A DNA stretch of 64,000 nucleotides from Vespa crabro. Taxonomy: Eukaryota > Arthropoda > Insecta > Hymenoptera > Vespidae. The translations under genes were made by a program, and so were the position numbers. Under the pieces are notes generated by a model. It did not search any database. It was not told the origin of the DNA and was given only the letters and a program-made list of their open reading frames with translations. The stretch is taken from positions 496,001-560,000 of the forward strand of contig NC_060966.1 in assembly GCF_910589235.1 (NCBI RefSeq), read 5' to 3'. Below, piece after piece: positions 39,179-53,147 of this stretch (positions are counted from its first letter, which is position 1; every line of letters begins with the position of its first letter).

Positions 39179-41906
39179 GCATTTCATAAGATCAAACATC
39201 TATTTTATATTGGAATCAAAGTTTTTAACATTCTTTCATATCGTATATTCGATTTTTCGCTCATATACGCGTATCGTCGAAAAACGAAAACTTGAAATCT
39301 CGTTCAATTTCATTGATTTTATATTCTATCGATGCAGAATAAAGAATATAACAAGAATATAACGTTTTTACTATGTTTAAATACGCGTTTTCATATGATA
39401 ATTGTCGATAAACGTAATCGACATACGCGAATTTCGGTATATGCGAAGATAGAATCGTGAAATCTTTAATAATACTTGTGCCACAGTTAGAAAAATGTTA
39501 CCAATCGATTCAGAACATTGCATTTCATAAGATCAAACATCTATTTTATATTGGAATCAAAGTTTTTAACATTCTTTCATATCGTATATACGATTTTTCG
39601 CTCATATACGCGTATCGTCGAAAAACGAAAACTTGAAATCTCGTTCAATTTCATTGATTTTATATTCTATCGATGCAGAATAAAGAATATAACAAGAATA
39701 TAACGTTTTTACTATGTTTAAATACGCGTTTTCATATGATAATTGTCGAAAAACGTAATCGACATACGCGAATTTCGGAATATGCGAAGATAAAATCGTG
39801 AAATCTTTAATAATACTTGTGCCACAGTTAGAAAAATGTTACCAATCGATTCAGAACAATGCATTTCATAAGATCAAACATCTATTTTATATTGGAATCA
39901 AAGTTTTTAACATTCTTTCACATCGTATATACGATTTTTCGCTCATATACGCCTATCGTCGAAAAACGAAAACTTGAAATCTCGTTCAATTTCATTGATT
40001 TTATATTCTATCGATGCAGAATAAAGAATATAACAAGAATATAACGTTTTTACTATGTTTAAATACGCGTTTTCATATGATAATTGTCGAAAAACGTAGT
40101 CGACATACGCGAATTTCGGTATATGCGAAGATAAAATCGTGAAATCTTTAATAATACTAGTGCCACAGTTAGAAAGATGTTACCAATCGATTCAGAACAT
40201 TGCATTTCATAAGATCAAACATCTATTTTATATTGGAATCAAAGTTTTTAACATTCTTTCATATCGTATATACGATTTTTCGCTCATATACGCGTATCGT
40301 CGAAAAACGAAAACTTGAAATCTCGTTCAATTTCATTGATTTTATATTCTATCAATGCAGAATAAAGAATATAACAAGAATATAACGTTTTTACTATGTT
40401 TAAATACGCGTTTTCATAAGATAATTGTCGAAAAACGTAATCGACATACGCGAATTTCGGAATATGCGAAGATAAAATCGTGAAATCTTTAATAATACTT
40501 GTGCCACAGTTAGAAAAATGTTACCAATCGATTCAGAACATTGCATTTCATAAGATCAAACATCTATTTTATATTGGAATCAAAGTTTTTAACATTCTTT
40601 CGTATCGTATATACGATTTTTCGCTCATATACGCGTATCGTCGAAAAACGAAAACTTGAAATCTCGTTCAATTTCATTGATTTTATATTCTATCGATGCA
40701 GAATAAAGAATATAACAAGAATATAACGTTTTTACTATGTTTAAATACGCGTTTTCATCTGATAATTGTCGAAAAACGTAATCGACATATACGAATTTCG
40801 GTATATGAGAAGATAAAATCGTGAAATCTTTAATAATACTTGTGCCACAGTTAGAAAAATGTTACCAATCGATTCAGAACATTGCATTTCATAAGATCAA
40901 ACATCTATTTTATATTGGAATCAAAGTTTTAACATTCTTTCATATCGTATATACGATTTTTCGCTCATATACGCGTATCGTCGAAAAACGAAAACTTGAA
41001 ATCTCGTTCAATTTCATTGATTTTATATTCTATCGATGCAGAATAAAGAATATAACAAGAATATAACGTTTTTACTATGTTTAAATACGCGTTTTCATAT
41101 GATAATTGTCGAAAAACCTAATCGACATACGCGAATTTCGGTATATGCGAAGATGAAATCGTGAAATCTTTAATAATACTTGTGCCACAGTTAGAAAAAT
41201 GTTACCAATCGATTCAGAACATTGCATTTCATAAGATCAAACATCTATTTTATATTGGAATCAAAGTTTTTAACATTCTTTCGTATCGTATATACGATTT
41301 TTCGCTCATATACGCGTATCGTCGAAAAACGAAAACTTGAAATCTCGTTCAATTTCATTGATTTTATATTCTATCGATGCAGAATAAAGAATATAACAAA
41401 AATATAACGTTTTTACTATGTTTTAAATACGCGTTTTCATATGATAATTGTCGAAAAACTTAATCGACATACGTGAATTTCGGTATATGCGAAGATAAAA
41501 TCGTGAAATCTTTAATAATACTTGTGCCACAGTTAGAAAAATGTTACCAATCGATTCAGAACATTGCATTTCATAAGATCAAACATCTATTTTATATTGG
41601 AATCAAAGTTTTTAACATTCTTTCATATCGTATATACGATTTTTCGCTCATATACGCGTATCGTCGAAAAACGAAAACTTGAAATCTCGTTCAATTTCAT
41701 TGATTTTATATTCTATCGATGCAGAATAAAGAATATAACAAGAATATAACGTTTTTACTATGTTTAAATACGCGTTTTCATATGATAATTTTCGATAAAC
41801 GTAATCGACATACGCGAATTTCGGTATATGCGAAGATAAAATCGTGAAATCTTTAATAATACTTGTGCCACAGTTAGAAAAATGTTACCAATCGATTCAG
41901 AACATT
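39179..41906 (+). repeat. Subfamily B units between the third and fourth 11-bp deletions
   Basis: There are eight units. TCACATCG with ACGCCTATCG occurs in the units at 38164 and 39861, and GAAAGATG at the junctions before 38164 and 40202. TTTCGTATCG occurs in the units at 40543 and 41224, two units apart. The unit at 40884 has lost one T (AAAGTTTTAAC near 40925), and the unit at 41224 gained one (ATGTTTTAAAT near 41420). Confidence 0.8.
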
Positions 41907-42237
41907 GCATTTCATAAGATCAATCATCTATTTTATATTGGAATCAAAGTTTTTAACATTCTTTCATATCGTATATACGATTTTTCGCTCATATACGCGT
42001 ATCGTCGAAAAACGAAAACTTGAAATCTCGTTCAATTTCATTGATTTTATATTCTATCGATGCAGAATAAAGAATATAACGTTTTTACTATGTTTTAAAT
42101 ACGCGTTTTCATATGATATTTGTCGAAAAACTTAATCGACATACGCGAATTTCGGTATATGCGAAGATAAAATCGTGAAATCTTTAATAATACTTGTGCC
42201 ACAGTTAGAAAAATGTTACCAATCGATTCAGAACATT
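41907..42237 (+). repeat. 331-bp unit, one 11-mer lost plus one inserted base (fourth)
   Basis: It has a single AAGAATATAAC near 42070, then ATGTTTTAAAT with an extra T, GATATTTGTCG and AACTTAATCG. This is the same combination as the unit at 38847, nine units earlier. Confidence 0.9.
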
Positions 42238-43942
42238 GCATTTCATAAGATCAAACATTTATTTTATATTGGAATCAAAGTTTTTAACATTCTTTCATAT
42301 CGTATATACGATTTTTCGCTCATATACGCGTATCGTCGAAAAACGAAAACTTGAAATCTCGTCCAATTTCATTGGTTTTATATTCTATCGATGCAGAATA
42401 AAGAATATAACAAGAATATAACGTTTTTACTATGTTTAACTACGCGTTTTCATATGATAATTGTTGAAAAACGTAATCGACATACGCGAATTTCGGTATA
42501 TGCGAAGATAAAATCGTGAAATCTTTAATAATACTTGTGCCACAGTTAGAAAAATGTTACCAATCGATTCAGAACATTGCATTTCATAAGATCAAACATC
42601 TATTTTATATTGGAATCAAAGTTTTTAACATTCTTTCATATCGTATATACGATTTTTCGCTCATATACGCGTATCGTCGAAAAACGAAAACTTGAAATCT
42701 CGTTCAATTTCATTGATTTTATATTCTATCGATGCAGAATAAAGAATATAACAAGAATATAACGTTTTTACTATGTTTAAATACGCGTTTTCATATGATA
42801 ATTGTCGAAAAACGTAATCGACATATGCGAATTTCGGTATATGCGAAGATAAAATCGTGAAATCTATAATAATACTTGTGCCACAGTTAGAAAAATGTTA
42901 CCAATCGCTTCAGAACATTGCATTTCATAAGATCAAACAACTATTTTATATTGGAATCAAAGTTTTTAACATTCTTTCATATCGTATACACGATTTTTCG
43001 CTCATATACGCGTATCGTCGAAAAACGAAAACTTGAAATCTCGTTCAATTTCATTGATTTTATATTCTATCGATGCAGAATAAAGAATATAACAAGAATA
43101 TAACGTTTTTACTATGTTTAAATACGCGTTTTCATATGATAATTGTCGAAAAACGTAATCGACATACGCGAATTTCGGTATATGCGAAGATAAAATCGTG
43201 AAATCTTTAATAATACTTGTGCCACAGTTAGAAAAATGTTACCATACGATTCAGAACATTGCATTTCATAGGATCAAACATCTATTTTATATTGGAATCA
43301 AAGTTTTTAACATTCTTTCATATCGTATACACGATTTTTCGCTCATATACGCGTATCGTCGAAAAACGAAAACTTGAAATCTCGTTCAATTTCATTGATT
43401 TTATATTCTATCGATGCAGAATAAAGAATATAACAAGAATATAACGTTTTTACTATGTTTAAATACGCGTTTTCATATGATAATTGTCGAAAAACGTAAT
43501 CGACATACGCGAATTTCGGTATATGCGAAGATAAAATCGTGAAATCTTTAATAATACTTGTGCCACAGTTAGAAAAATGTTACCAATCGATTCAGAACAT
43601 TGCATTTCATAAGTTCAAACATCTATTTTATATTGGAATCAAAGTTTTTAACATTCTTTCATATCGTATATACGATTTTTCGCTCATATACGCGTATCGT
43701 CGAAAAACGAAAACTTGAAATCTCGTTCAATTTCATTGATTTTATATTCTATCGATTCAGAATAAAGAATATAACAAGAATATAACGTTTTTACTATGTT
43801 TAAATACGCGTTTTCATATGATAATTGTCGAAAAACGTAATCGACATACGCGAATTTCGGTATATGCGAAGATAAAATCGTGAAATCTTTAATAATACTT
43901 GTGCCACAGTTAGAAAAATGTGACCAATCGATTCAGAACATT

Positions 43943-45988
43943 GCATTTCATAAGATCAAACATCTATTTTATATTGGAATCAAAGTTTTTAACATTCTTT
44001 CATATCGTATATACGATTTTTCGCTCATATACGCGTATCGTCGAAAAACGAAAACTTGAAATCTCGTTCATTTTCATTGATTTTATATTCCATCGATGCA
44101 GAATAAAGAATATAACAAGAATATAACGTTTTTACTATGTTTAAATACGCGTTTTCATATGATAATTGTCGAAAAACGTAATCGACATACGCGAATTTCG
44201 GTATATGCGAAGATAAAATCGTGAAATCTTTAATAATACTTGTGCCACAGTTAGAAAAATGTTACCAATCGATTCAGAACAATGAATTTCATAAGATCAA
44301 ACATCTATTTTATATTGGAATCAAAGTTTTTAACATTCTTTCATATCGTATATACGATTTTTCGCTCATATACGCGTATCGTCGAAAAACGAAAACTTGA
44401 AATCTCGTTCAATTTCGTTGATTTTATATTCTATCGATGCAGAATAAAGAATATAACAAGAATATAACGTTTTTACTATGTATAAATACGCGTTTTCATA
44501 TGATAATTGTCGAAAAACCTAATCGACATACGCGAATTTCGGTATATGCGAAGATAAAATCGTGAAATCTTTAATAATACTTGTGCCACAGTTAGAAAAA
44601 TGTTACCAATCGATTCATAACATTGCATTTCATAAGATCAAACATCTATTTTATATTGGAATCAAAGTTTTTAACATTCTTTCATATCGTATATACGATT
44701 TTTCGCTCATATACGCGTATCGTCCAAAAACGAAAACTTGAAATCTCGTTCAATTTCATTGATTTTATATTCTATCCATGCAGAATAAAGAATATAACAA
44801 GAATATAACGTTTTTACTATGTATAAATACGCGTTTTCATATGATAATTGCCGAAAAACGTAATCGACATACGCGAATTTCGGTATATGCGAAGATAAAA
44901 TCGTGAAAACTTCAATAATACTTGTGCCACAGTTAGAAAATTGTTACCAATCGATTCAGAACATTGCATTTCATAAGATCAAACATCTATTTTATATTGG
45001 AATCAAAGTTTTTAACATTCTTTCATATCGTATATACGATTTTTCGCTCATATACGCGTATCGTCGAAAAACGAAAACTTGAAATCTCGTTCATTTTCAT
45101 TGATTTTATATTCTATCGATGCAGAATAAAGAATATAACAAGAATATAACGTTTTTACTATGTTTAAATACGCGTTTTCATATGATAATTGTCGAAAAAC
45201 GTAATCGACATACGCGAATTTCGGTATATGCGAAGATAAAATCGTGAAATCTTTAATAATACTTGTGCCACAGTTAGAAAAATGTTACCAATCGATTCAG
45301 AACAATGAATTTCATAAGATCAAACATCTATTTTATATTGGAATCAAAGTTTTTAACATTCTTTCATATCGTATATACGATTTTTCGCTCATATACGCGT
45401 ATCGTCGAAAAACGAAAACTTGAAATCTCGTTCAATTTCATTGATTTTATATTCTATCGATGCAGAATAAAGAATATAACAAGAATATAACGTTTTTACT
45501 ATGTTTAAATACGCGTTTTCATATGATAATTGTCGAAAAACGTAATCGACATATGCGAATTTCGGTATATGCGAAGATAAAATCGTGAAATCTTTAATAA
45601 TACTTGTGCCACAGTTAGAAAAATGTTACCAATCGATTCATAACATTGCATTTCATAAGATCAAACATCTATTTTATATTGGAATCAAAGTTTTTAACAT
45701 TCTTTCATATCGTATATACGATTTTTCGCTCATATACGCGTATCGTCCAAAAACGAAAACTTGAAATCTCGTTCAATTTCATTGATTTTATATTCTATCG
45801 ATGCAGAATAAAGAATATAACAAGAATATAACGTTTTTACTATGTATAAATACGCGTTTTCATATGATAATTGTCGAAAAACGTAATCGACATACGCGAA
45901 TTTCGGTATATGCGAAGATAAAATCGTGAAATCTTCAATAATACTTGTGCCACAGTTAGAAAATTGTTACCAATCGATTCAGAACATT
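43943..45988 (+). repeat. Three-unit higher-order repeat, two copies (1023 bp each)
   Basis: The units at 43943 and 44966 share TCATTTTCATTG. Those at 44284 and 45307 share ACAATGAATTTC. Those at 44625 and 45648 share CATAACATTG, GTCCAAAAACG and ATGTATAAAT, and each is followed by TCAATAATAC and AATTGTTACC. A fragment of the same motif (CGTTGATT, ATGTATAAAT, CCTAATCG, CATAACATTG) recurs at 50421-51100, 18 units after 44284. Confidence 0.88.
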
Positions 45989-48900
45989 GCATTTCATAAG
46001 ATCAAACATCTATTTTATATTGGAATCAAAGTTTTTAACATTCTTTCATATCGTATAAACGATTTTTCGCTCATATACGCGTATCGTCGAAAAACGAAAA
46101 CTTGAAATCTCGTTCAATTTCATTGATTTTATACTCTATCGATGCAGAATAAAGAATATAACAAGAATATAACGTTTTTACTATGTTTAAATACGCGTTT
46201 TCATATGATAATTGTCGAAAAACGTAATCGACATACGCGAATTTCGGTATATGCTAAGATAAAATCGTGAAATCATTAATAATACTTGTGCCACAGTTAG
46301 AAAAATGTTACCAATCGATTCAGAACATTGCATTTCATAAGATCAAACATCTATTTTATATTGGAATCCAAGTTTTTAACATTCTTTCATATCGTATATA
46401 CGATTGTTCGCTCATATACGCGTATCGTCGAAAAACGAAATTTGAAATCTCGTTCAATTTCATTGATTTTATATTCTATCGATGCAGAATAAAGAATATA
46501 ACAAGAATATAACGTTTTTACTATGTTTAAATACTCGTTTTCATATGATAATTGTCGAAAAACGTAATCGACATACGCGAATTTCGGTATATGCGAAGAT
46601 AAAATCGTGAAATCTTTAATAATACTTGTGCCACAGTTAGCAAAATGTTACCAATCGATTCAGAACATTGCATTTCATAAGATCAAACATCTATTTTATA
46701 TAGGAATCCAAGTTTTTAACATTCTTTCATATCGTATATACGATTATTCGCTCATATACGCGTATCGTCGAAAAACGAAAACTTGAAATCTCGATCAATT
46801 TCATTGATTTTATATTCTATCGATGCAGAATAAAGAATATAACAAGAATATAAGGTTTTTACTATGTTTAAATACGCGTTTTCATATGATTATTGTCGAA
46901 AAACGTAATCGACATACGCGAATTTCGGTATATGCGAAGATAAAATCGTGAAATCTTTAATAATACTTGTGCCACAGTTAGCAAAATGTTACCAATCGAT
47001 TCAGAACATTGCATTTCATAAGATCAAACATCTATTTTATATTGGAATCAAAGTTTTTAACATTCTTTCATATCGTATATACGATTTTTCGCTCATATAC
47101 ACGTATCGTCGAAAAACGAAAACTTGAATTCTCGTTCAATTTCATTGATTTTATATTCTATCGATGCAGAATAAAGAATATAACAAGAATATAACGTTTT
47201 TACTATGTTTAAATACGCGTTTTCATATTATAATTGTCGAAAAACGTAATCGACATACGCGAATTTTGGTATATGCGAAGATAAAATCGTGAAATCTTTA
47301 ATAATACTTGTGCCACAGTTAGAAAAATGTTACCAATCGATTCAGAACATTGCATTTCATAAGACCAAACATCTATTTTATATTGGAATCAAAGTTTTTA
47401 ACATTCTTTCATATCGTATATACGATTTTTCGCTCATATACGCGTATCGTCGAAAAACGAAAACTTGAAATCTCGTTCAATTTCATTGATTTTATATTCT
47501 ATCGATGCAGAATAAAGAATATAACAAGAATATAACGTTTTTACTATGTTTAAATACGCGTTTTCATATGATAATTGTCGAAAAACGTAATCGACATACG
47601 CGAATTTCGGTATATGCGAAGATAAAATCGTGAAATCTTTAATAATACTTGTGCCACAGTTAGAAAAATGTTACCAATCGATTCAGAACATTGCATTTCA
47701 TAAGATGAAACATCTATTTTATATTGGAATCAAAGTTTTTAACATTCTTTCATATCGTATATACGATTTTTCGCTCATATACGCGTATCGTCGAAAAACG
47801 AAAACTTGAAATCTCGTACAATTTCATTGATTTTATATTCTATCGATGCAGAATAAAGAATATAACAAGAATATAACGTTTTTACTATGTTTAAATACGC
47901 GTTTTCATATGATAAATGTCGAAAAACGTAATCGACATACGCGAATTTCGGTATATGCGAAGATAAAATCGTGAAATCTTTAATAATACTTGTGCCACAG
48001 TTAGAAAAATGTTACCAATCGATTCAGAACAATGCATTTCATAAGATCAAACATCTATTTTATATTGGAATCTAAGATTTTAACATTCTTTCATATCGTA
48101 TATACGATTTTTCGCTCATATACGCGTATCGTCGAAAAACGAAAACTTGAAATCTCGTTCAATTTCATTGATTTTATATTCAATCGATGCAGAATAAAGA
48201 ATATAACAAGAATATAACGTTTTTACTATGTTTAAATACGCGTTTTCATATGATAATTGTCGAAAAACGTAATCGACATACGCGAATTTCGGTATATGCG
48301 AAGATAAAATCGTGAAATCTTTAATAATACTTATGCCACAGTTAGAAAAATGTTACCAATCGATTCAGAACATTGCATTTCATAAGATGAAACATCTATT
48401 TTATATTGGAATCAAAGTTTTTAACATTCTTTCATATCGTATATACGATTTTTCGCTTATATACGCGTATCGTCGAAAAACGAAAACTTGAAATCTCGTT
48501 CAATTTCATTGATTTTATATTCTAACGATGCAGAATAAAGAATATAACAAGAATATAACGTTTTTACTATGTTTAAATACGCGTTTTCATATGATAATTG
48601 TCGAAAAACGTAATCGACATACGCGAATTTCGGTATATGCGAAGATAAAATCGTGAAATCTTTAATAATACTTGTGCCACAGTTAGAAAAATGTTACCAA
48701 TCGATTCAGAACATTGCATTTCATAAGATCAAACATCTATTTTATATTGGAATCAAAGTTTTTAACATTCTTTCATATCGTATACACGATTTTTCGCTCA
48801 TATACGCGTATCGTCGAAAAACGAAAACTTGAAATCTCGTTCAATTTCATTGATTTTATATTCTATCGATGCAGAATAAAGAATATAACAAGAATATAAC

Positions 48901-51900
48901 GTTTTTACTATGTTTAAATACGCGTTTTCATATGATAATTGTCGAAAAACGTAATCGACATACGCGAATTTCGGTATATGCGAAGATAAAATCGTGAAAT
49001 CTTTAATAATACTTGTGCCACAGTTAGAAAAATGTTACCAATCGATTCAGAACATTGCATTTCATAAGATCAAACATCTATTTTATATTGGAATCAAAGT
49101 TTTTAACATTCTTTCATATCGTATATACAATTTTTCGCTCATATACGCGTATCGTCTAAAAACGAAAACTTGAAATCTCGTTCAATTTCATTGATTTTAT
49201 GTTCTATCGATGCAGAATAAAGAGTATAACAAGAATATAACGTTTTTGCTATGTTTAAATACGCGTTTTCATTTGATAATTGTCGAAAAACGTAATCGAC
49301 ATACGCGAATTTCGGTATATGCGAAGATAAAATCGTGAAATCTTTAATAATACTTGTGCCACAGTTAGAAAAATGTTATCAATCGATTCAGAACATTGCA
49401 TTTCATAAGATCAAACATCTATTTTATATTGGAATCAAAGTTTTTAACATTCTTTCATATCGTATATACGATTTTTCGCTCATATACGCGTTTCGTCGAA
49501 AAACGAAAACTTGAAATCTCGTCCAATTTCATTGATTTTATAATCTAACGATGCAGAATAAAGAATATAACAAGAATATAACGTTTTTACTATGTTTAAA
49601 TACGCGTTTTCATATGATAATTGTCGAAAAACGTAATCGACATACGCGAATTTCGGTATATGCGAAGATAAAATCGTGAAATCTTTAATAATACTTGTGC
49701 CACAGTTAGAAAAATGTTACCAATCGATTCAGAACATTGCATTTCATAGGATCAAACATCTATTTTATATTGGAATCAAAGTTTTTAACATTCTTTCATA
49801 TCGTATATACGATTTTTCGCTCATATACGCGTATCGTCTAAAAACGAAAACTTGAAATCTCGTTCAATTTCATTGATTTTATATTCTATCGATGCAGAAT
49901 AAAGAATATAACAAGAATATAACGTTTTTGCTATGTTTAAATACGCGTTTTCATTTGATAATTGTCGAAAGACGTAATCGACATACGCGAATTTCGGTAT
50001 ATGCGAAGATAAAATCGTGAAATCTTTAATAATACTTGTGCCACAGTTAGAAAAATGTTACCAATCGATTCAGAACATTGCATTTCATAGGATCAAACAT
50101 CTATTTTATATTGGAATCAAAGTTTTTAACATTCTTTCATATCGTATATACGATTTTTCGCTCATATACGCGTATCGTCGGAAAACGAAAACTTGAAATC
50201 TCGTTCAATTTCATTGATTTTATATTCTATCGATGCAGAATAAAGAATATAACAAGAATATAACGTTTTTACTACGAATAAATACGCGTTTTCATATGAT
50301 AATTGTCGGAAAACGTAATCGACATACGCGAATTTCGGTATATGCGAAGATAAAATCGTGAAATCTTTAATAATACTTGTGCCACAGTTAGAAAAATGTT
50401 ATCAATCGATTCAGAACATTGCATTTCATAAGATCAAACATCTATTTTATATTGGAATCAAAGATTTTAACATTCTTTCATATCGTATATACGATTTTTG
50501 CTCATATACGCGTATCGTCGAAAAACGAAAACTTGAAATCTCGTTCAATTTCGTTGATTTTATATTCTATCGATGCAGAATAAAGAATATAACAAGAATA
50601 TAACGTTTTTACTATGTATAAATACGCGTTTTCATATGATAATTGTCGAAAAACCTAATCGACATACGCGAATTTCGGTATATGCGAAGATAAAATCGTG
50701 AAATCTTTAATAATACTTGTGCCACAGTTAGAAAAATGTTACCAATCGATTCATAACATTGCATTTCATAAGATCAAACATCTATTTTATATTGGAATCA
50801 AAGTTTTTAACATTCATTCATATCGTATATACGATTTTTCGCTCATATACGCGTATCGTCGAAAAACGAAAACTTGAAATCTCGTTCAATTTCATTGATT
50901 TTATATTCTATCGATGCAGAATAAAGAATATAACAAGAATATAACGTTTTTACTATGTATAAATACGCGTTTTCATATGATAATTGTCGAAAAACGTAAT
51001 CGACATACGCGAATTTCGGCATATGCGAAGATAAAATCGTGAAATCTTTAATAATACTTGTGCCACAGTTAGAAAAATGTTACCAATCGATTCAGAACAT
51101 TGCATTTCATAAGATCAAACATCTATTTTATATTGGAATCAAAGTTTTTAACATTCTTTCATATCGTATATACGATTTTTCGCTCATATACGCGTATCGT
51201 CGAAAAACGAAAACTTGAAATCTCGTCCAATTTCATTGATTTTATATTCTATCGATGCAGAATAAAGAATATAACAAGAATATAACGTTTTTACTATGTT
51301 TAAATACGCGTTTTCATATGATAATTGTCGAAAAACGTAATCGACATATGCGAATTTCGGTATATGCGAAGATAAAATCGTGAAATCTATAATAATACTT
51401 GTGCCACAGTTAGAAAAATGTTACCAATCGCTTCAGAACATTGCATTTCATAAGATCAAACATCTATTTTATATTGGAATCAAAGTTTTTAACATTCTTT
51501 CATATCGTATACACGATTTTTCGCTTATATACGCGTATCGTCGAAAAACGAAAACTTGAAATCTCGTTCAATTTCATTGATTTTATATTCTATCGATGCA
51601 GAATAAAGAATATAACAAGAATATAACGTTTTTACTATGTTTAAATACGCGTTTTCATATGATAATTGTCGATAAACGTAATCGACATACGCGAATTTCG
51701 GTATAAGCGAAGATAAAATCGTGAAATCTTTAATAATACTTGTGCCACAGTTAGAAAAATGTTACCAATCGATTCAAAACATTGCATTTCATAAGATCAA
51801 ACATCTATTTTATATTGGAATCAAAGTTTTTAACATTCTTTCATATCGTATATACGATTTTTCGCTCATATACGCGTATCGTCGAAAAACGAAAACTTGA

Positions 51901-52465
51901 AATCTCGTTCAATTTCATTGATTTTATATTCTATCGATGCAGAATAAAGAATATAACAAGAATATAACGTTTTTACTATGTTTAAATGCGTGTTTTCATA
52001 TGATAATTGTCGAAAAACGTAATCGACATACGCGAATTTCGGTATATGCGAAGATAATATCGTGAAATCTTTAATAATACTTGTGCCACAGTTAGAAAAA
52101 TGTTACCAATCGATTCAGAACATTGCATTTCATAAGATCAAACAGCTATTTTATATTGGAATCAAAGTTTTTAACATTCTTTCATATCGTATATACGATT
52201 TTTCGCTCATATACGCGAATCGTCGAAAAACGAAAACTTGAAATCTCGTTCAATTTCATTGATTTTATATTCTATCGATGCAGAATAAAGAATATAACAA
52301 GAATATAACGTTTTTACTATGTATAAATACGCGTTTTCATATGATAATTGTCGAAAAACGTAATCGACATACGCGAATTTCGGTATATGCGAAGATAAAA
52401 TCGTGAAATCTTTAATAATACTAGTGCCACAGTTAGAAAAATGTTACCAATCGATTCTGAACATT
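45989..52465 (+). repeat. Subfamily B units with two-unit-spaced pairs
   Basis: There are nineteen units. AAGATGAAACATC appears in the units at 47693 and 48375. GTCTAAAAACG with GTTTTTGCTATG and TTCATTTGAT appears at 49057 and 49739. CATAGGATC occurs in the units at 49739 and 50080, one unit apart. One base is missing in the unit at 46330 (CGAAATTTGAAATC) and in the unit at 50421 (GATTTTTGCTC). An ATCGCTTCAG marker unit sits at 51443. Confidence 0.82.
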
Positions 52466-53147
52466 GCATTTCATAAGATCAAACATCTATTTTATATTGG
52501 AATCAAAGTTTTTAACATTCTTTCATATCGTATATACGATTTTTCGCTCATATACGCGTATCGTCGAAAAACGAAAACTTGAAATCTCGTCCAATTTCAT
52601 TGATTTTATATTCTATCGATGCAGAATAAAGAATATAACAAGAATATAACGTTTTTACTATGTTTAAATACGCGTTTTCATATGATAATTGTCGAAAAAC
52701 ATAATCGACAAACGCGAATTTCGGTATATGCGAAGATAAAATCGTGAAATCTTTAATAATACTTGTGCCACAGTTAGAAAAATGTTACCAATCGATTCAG
52801 GACATTGCATTTCATAAGATCAAACATCTATTTTATATTGGAATCAAAGTTTTTAACATTCTTTCATATCGTATATACGATTTTTCGCTCATATACGCGT
52901 ATCGTCGAAAAACGAAAACTTGAAATCTCGTCCAATTTCATTGTTTTTATATTCTATCGATGCAGAATAAAGAATATAACAAGAATATAAAGTTTTTACT
53001 ATGTTTAAATGCGTGTTTTCATATGATAATTGTCGAAAAACGTAATCGACATACGCGAATTTCGGTATATGCGAAGATAAAATCGTGAAATCTTTAATAA
53101 TACTTGTGCCACAGTTAGAAAAATGTTACCAATCGATTCAGAACATT
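52466..53147 (+). repeat. CTAGTGCC / CAGGACATT two-unit module, copy 1
   Basis: The first unit is preceded by CTAGTGCC, has CTCGTCCAAT and ends with AACATAATCGACAAACG. The second is preceded by CAGGACATT and has CGTCCAATTTCATTGTTTTT. The module recurs at 55194 and 60309. After this copy the pattern resumes two units later, at 53830, before an ATCGCTTCAG unit at 54171. Confidence 0.85.

Noticed and set aside
10681..50510. Single-base indels as biological frameshifts
   Set aside because: They lie in non-coding satellite, several in homopolymer runs (T6 near 12841, A6 near 14591 and 38391), and some could be residual sequencing error. They are noted only as unit-length markers.
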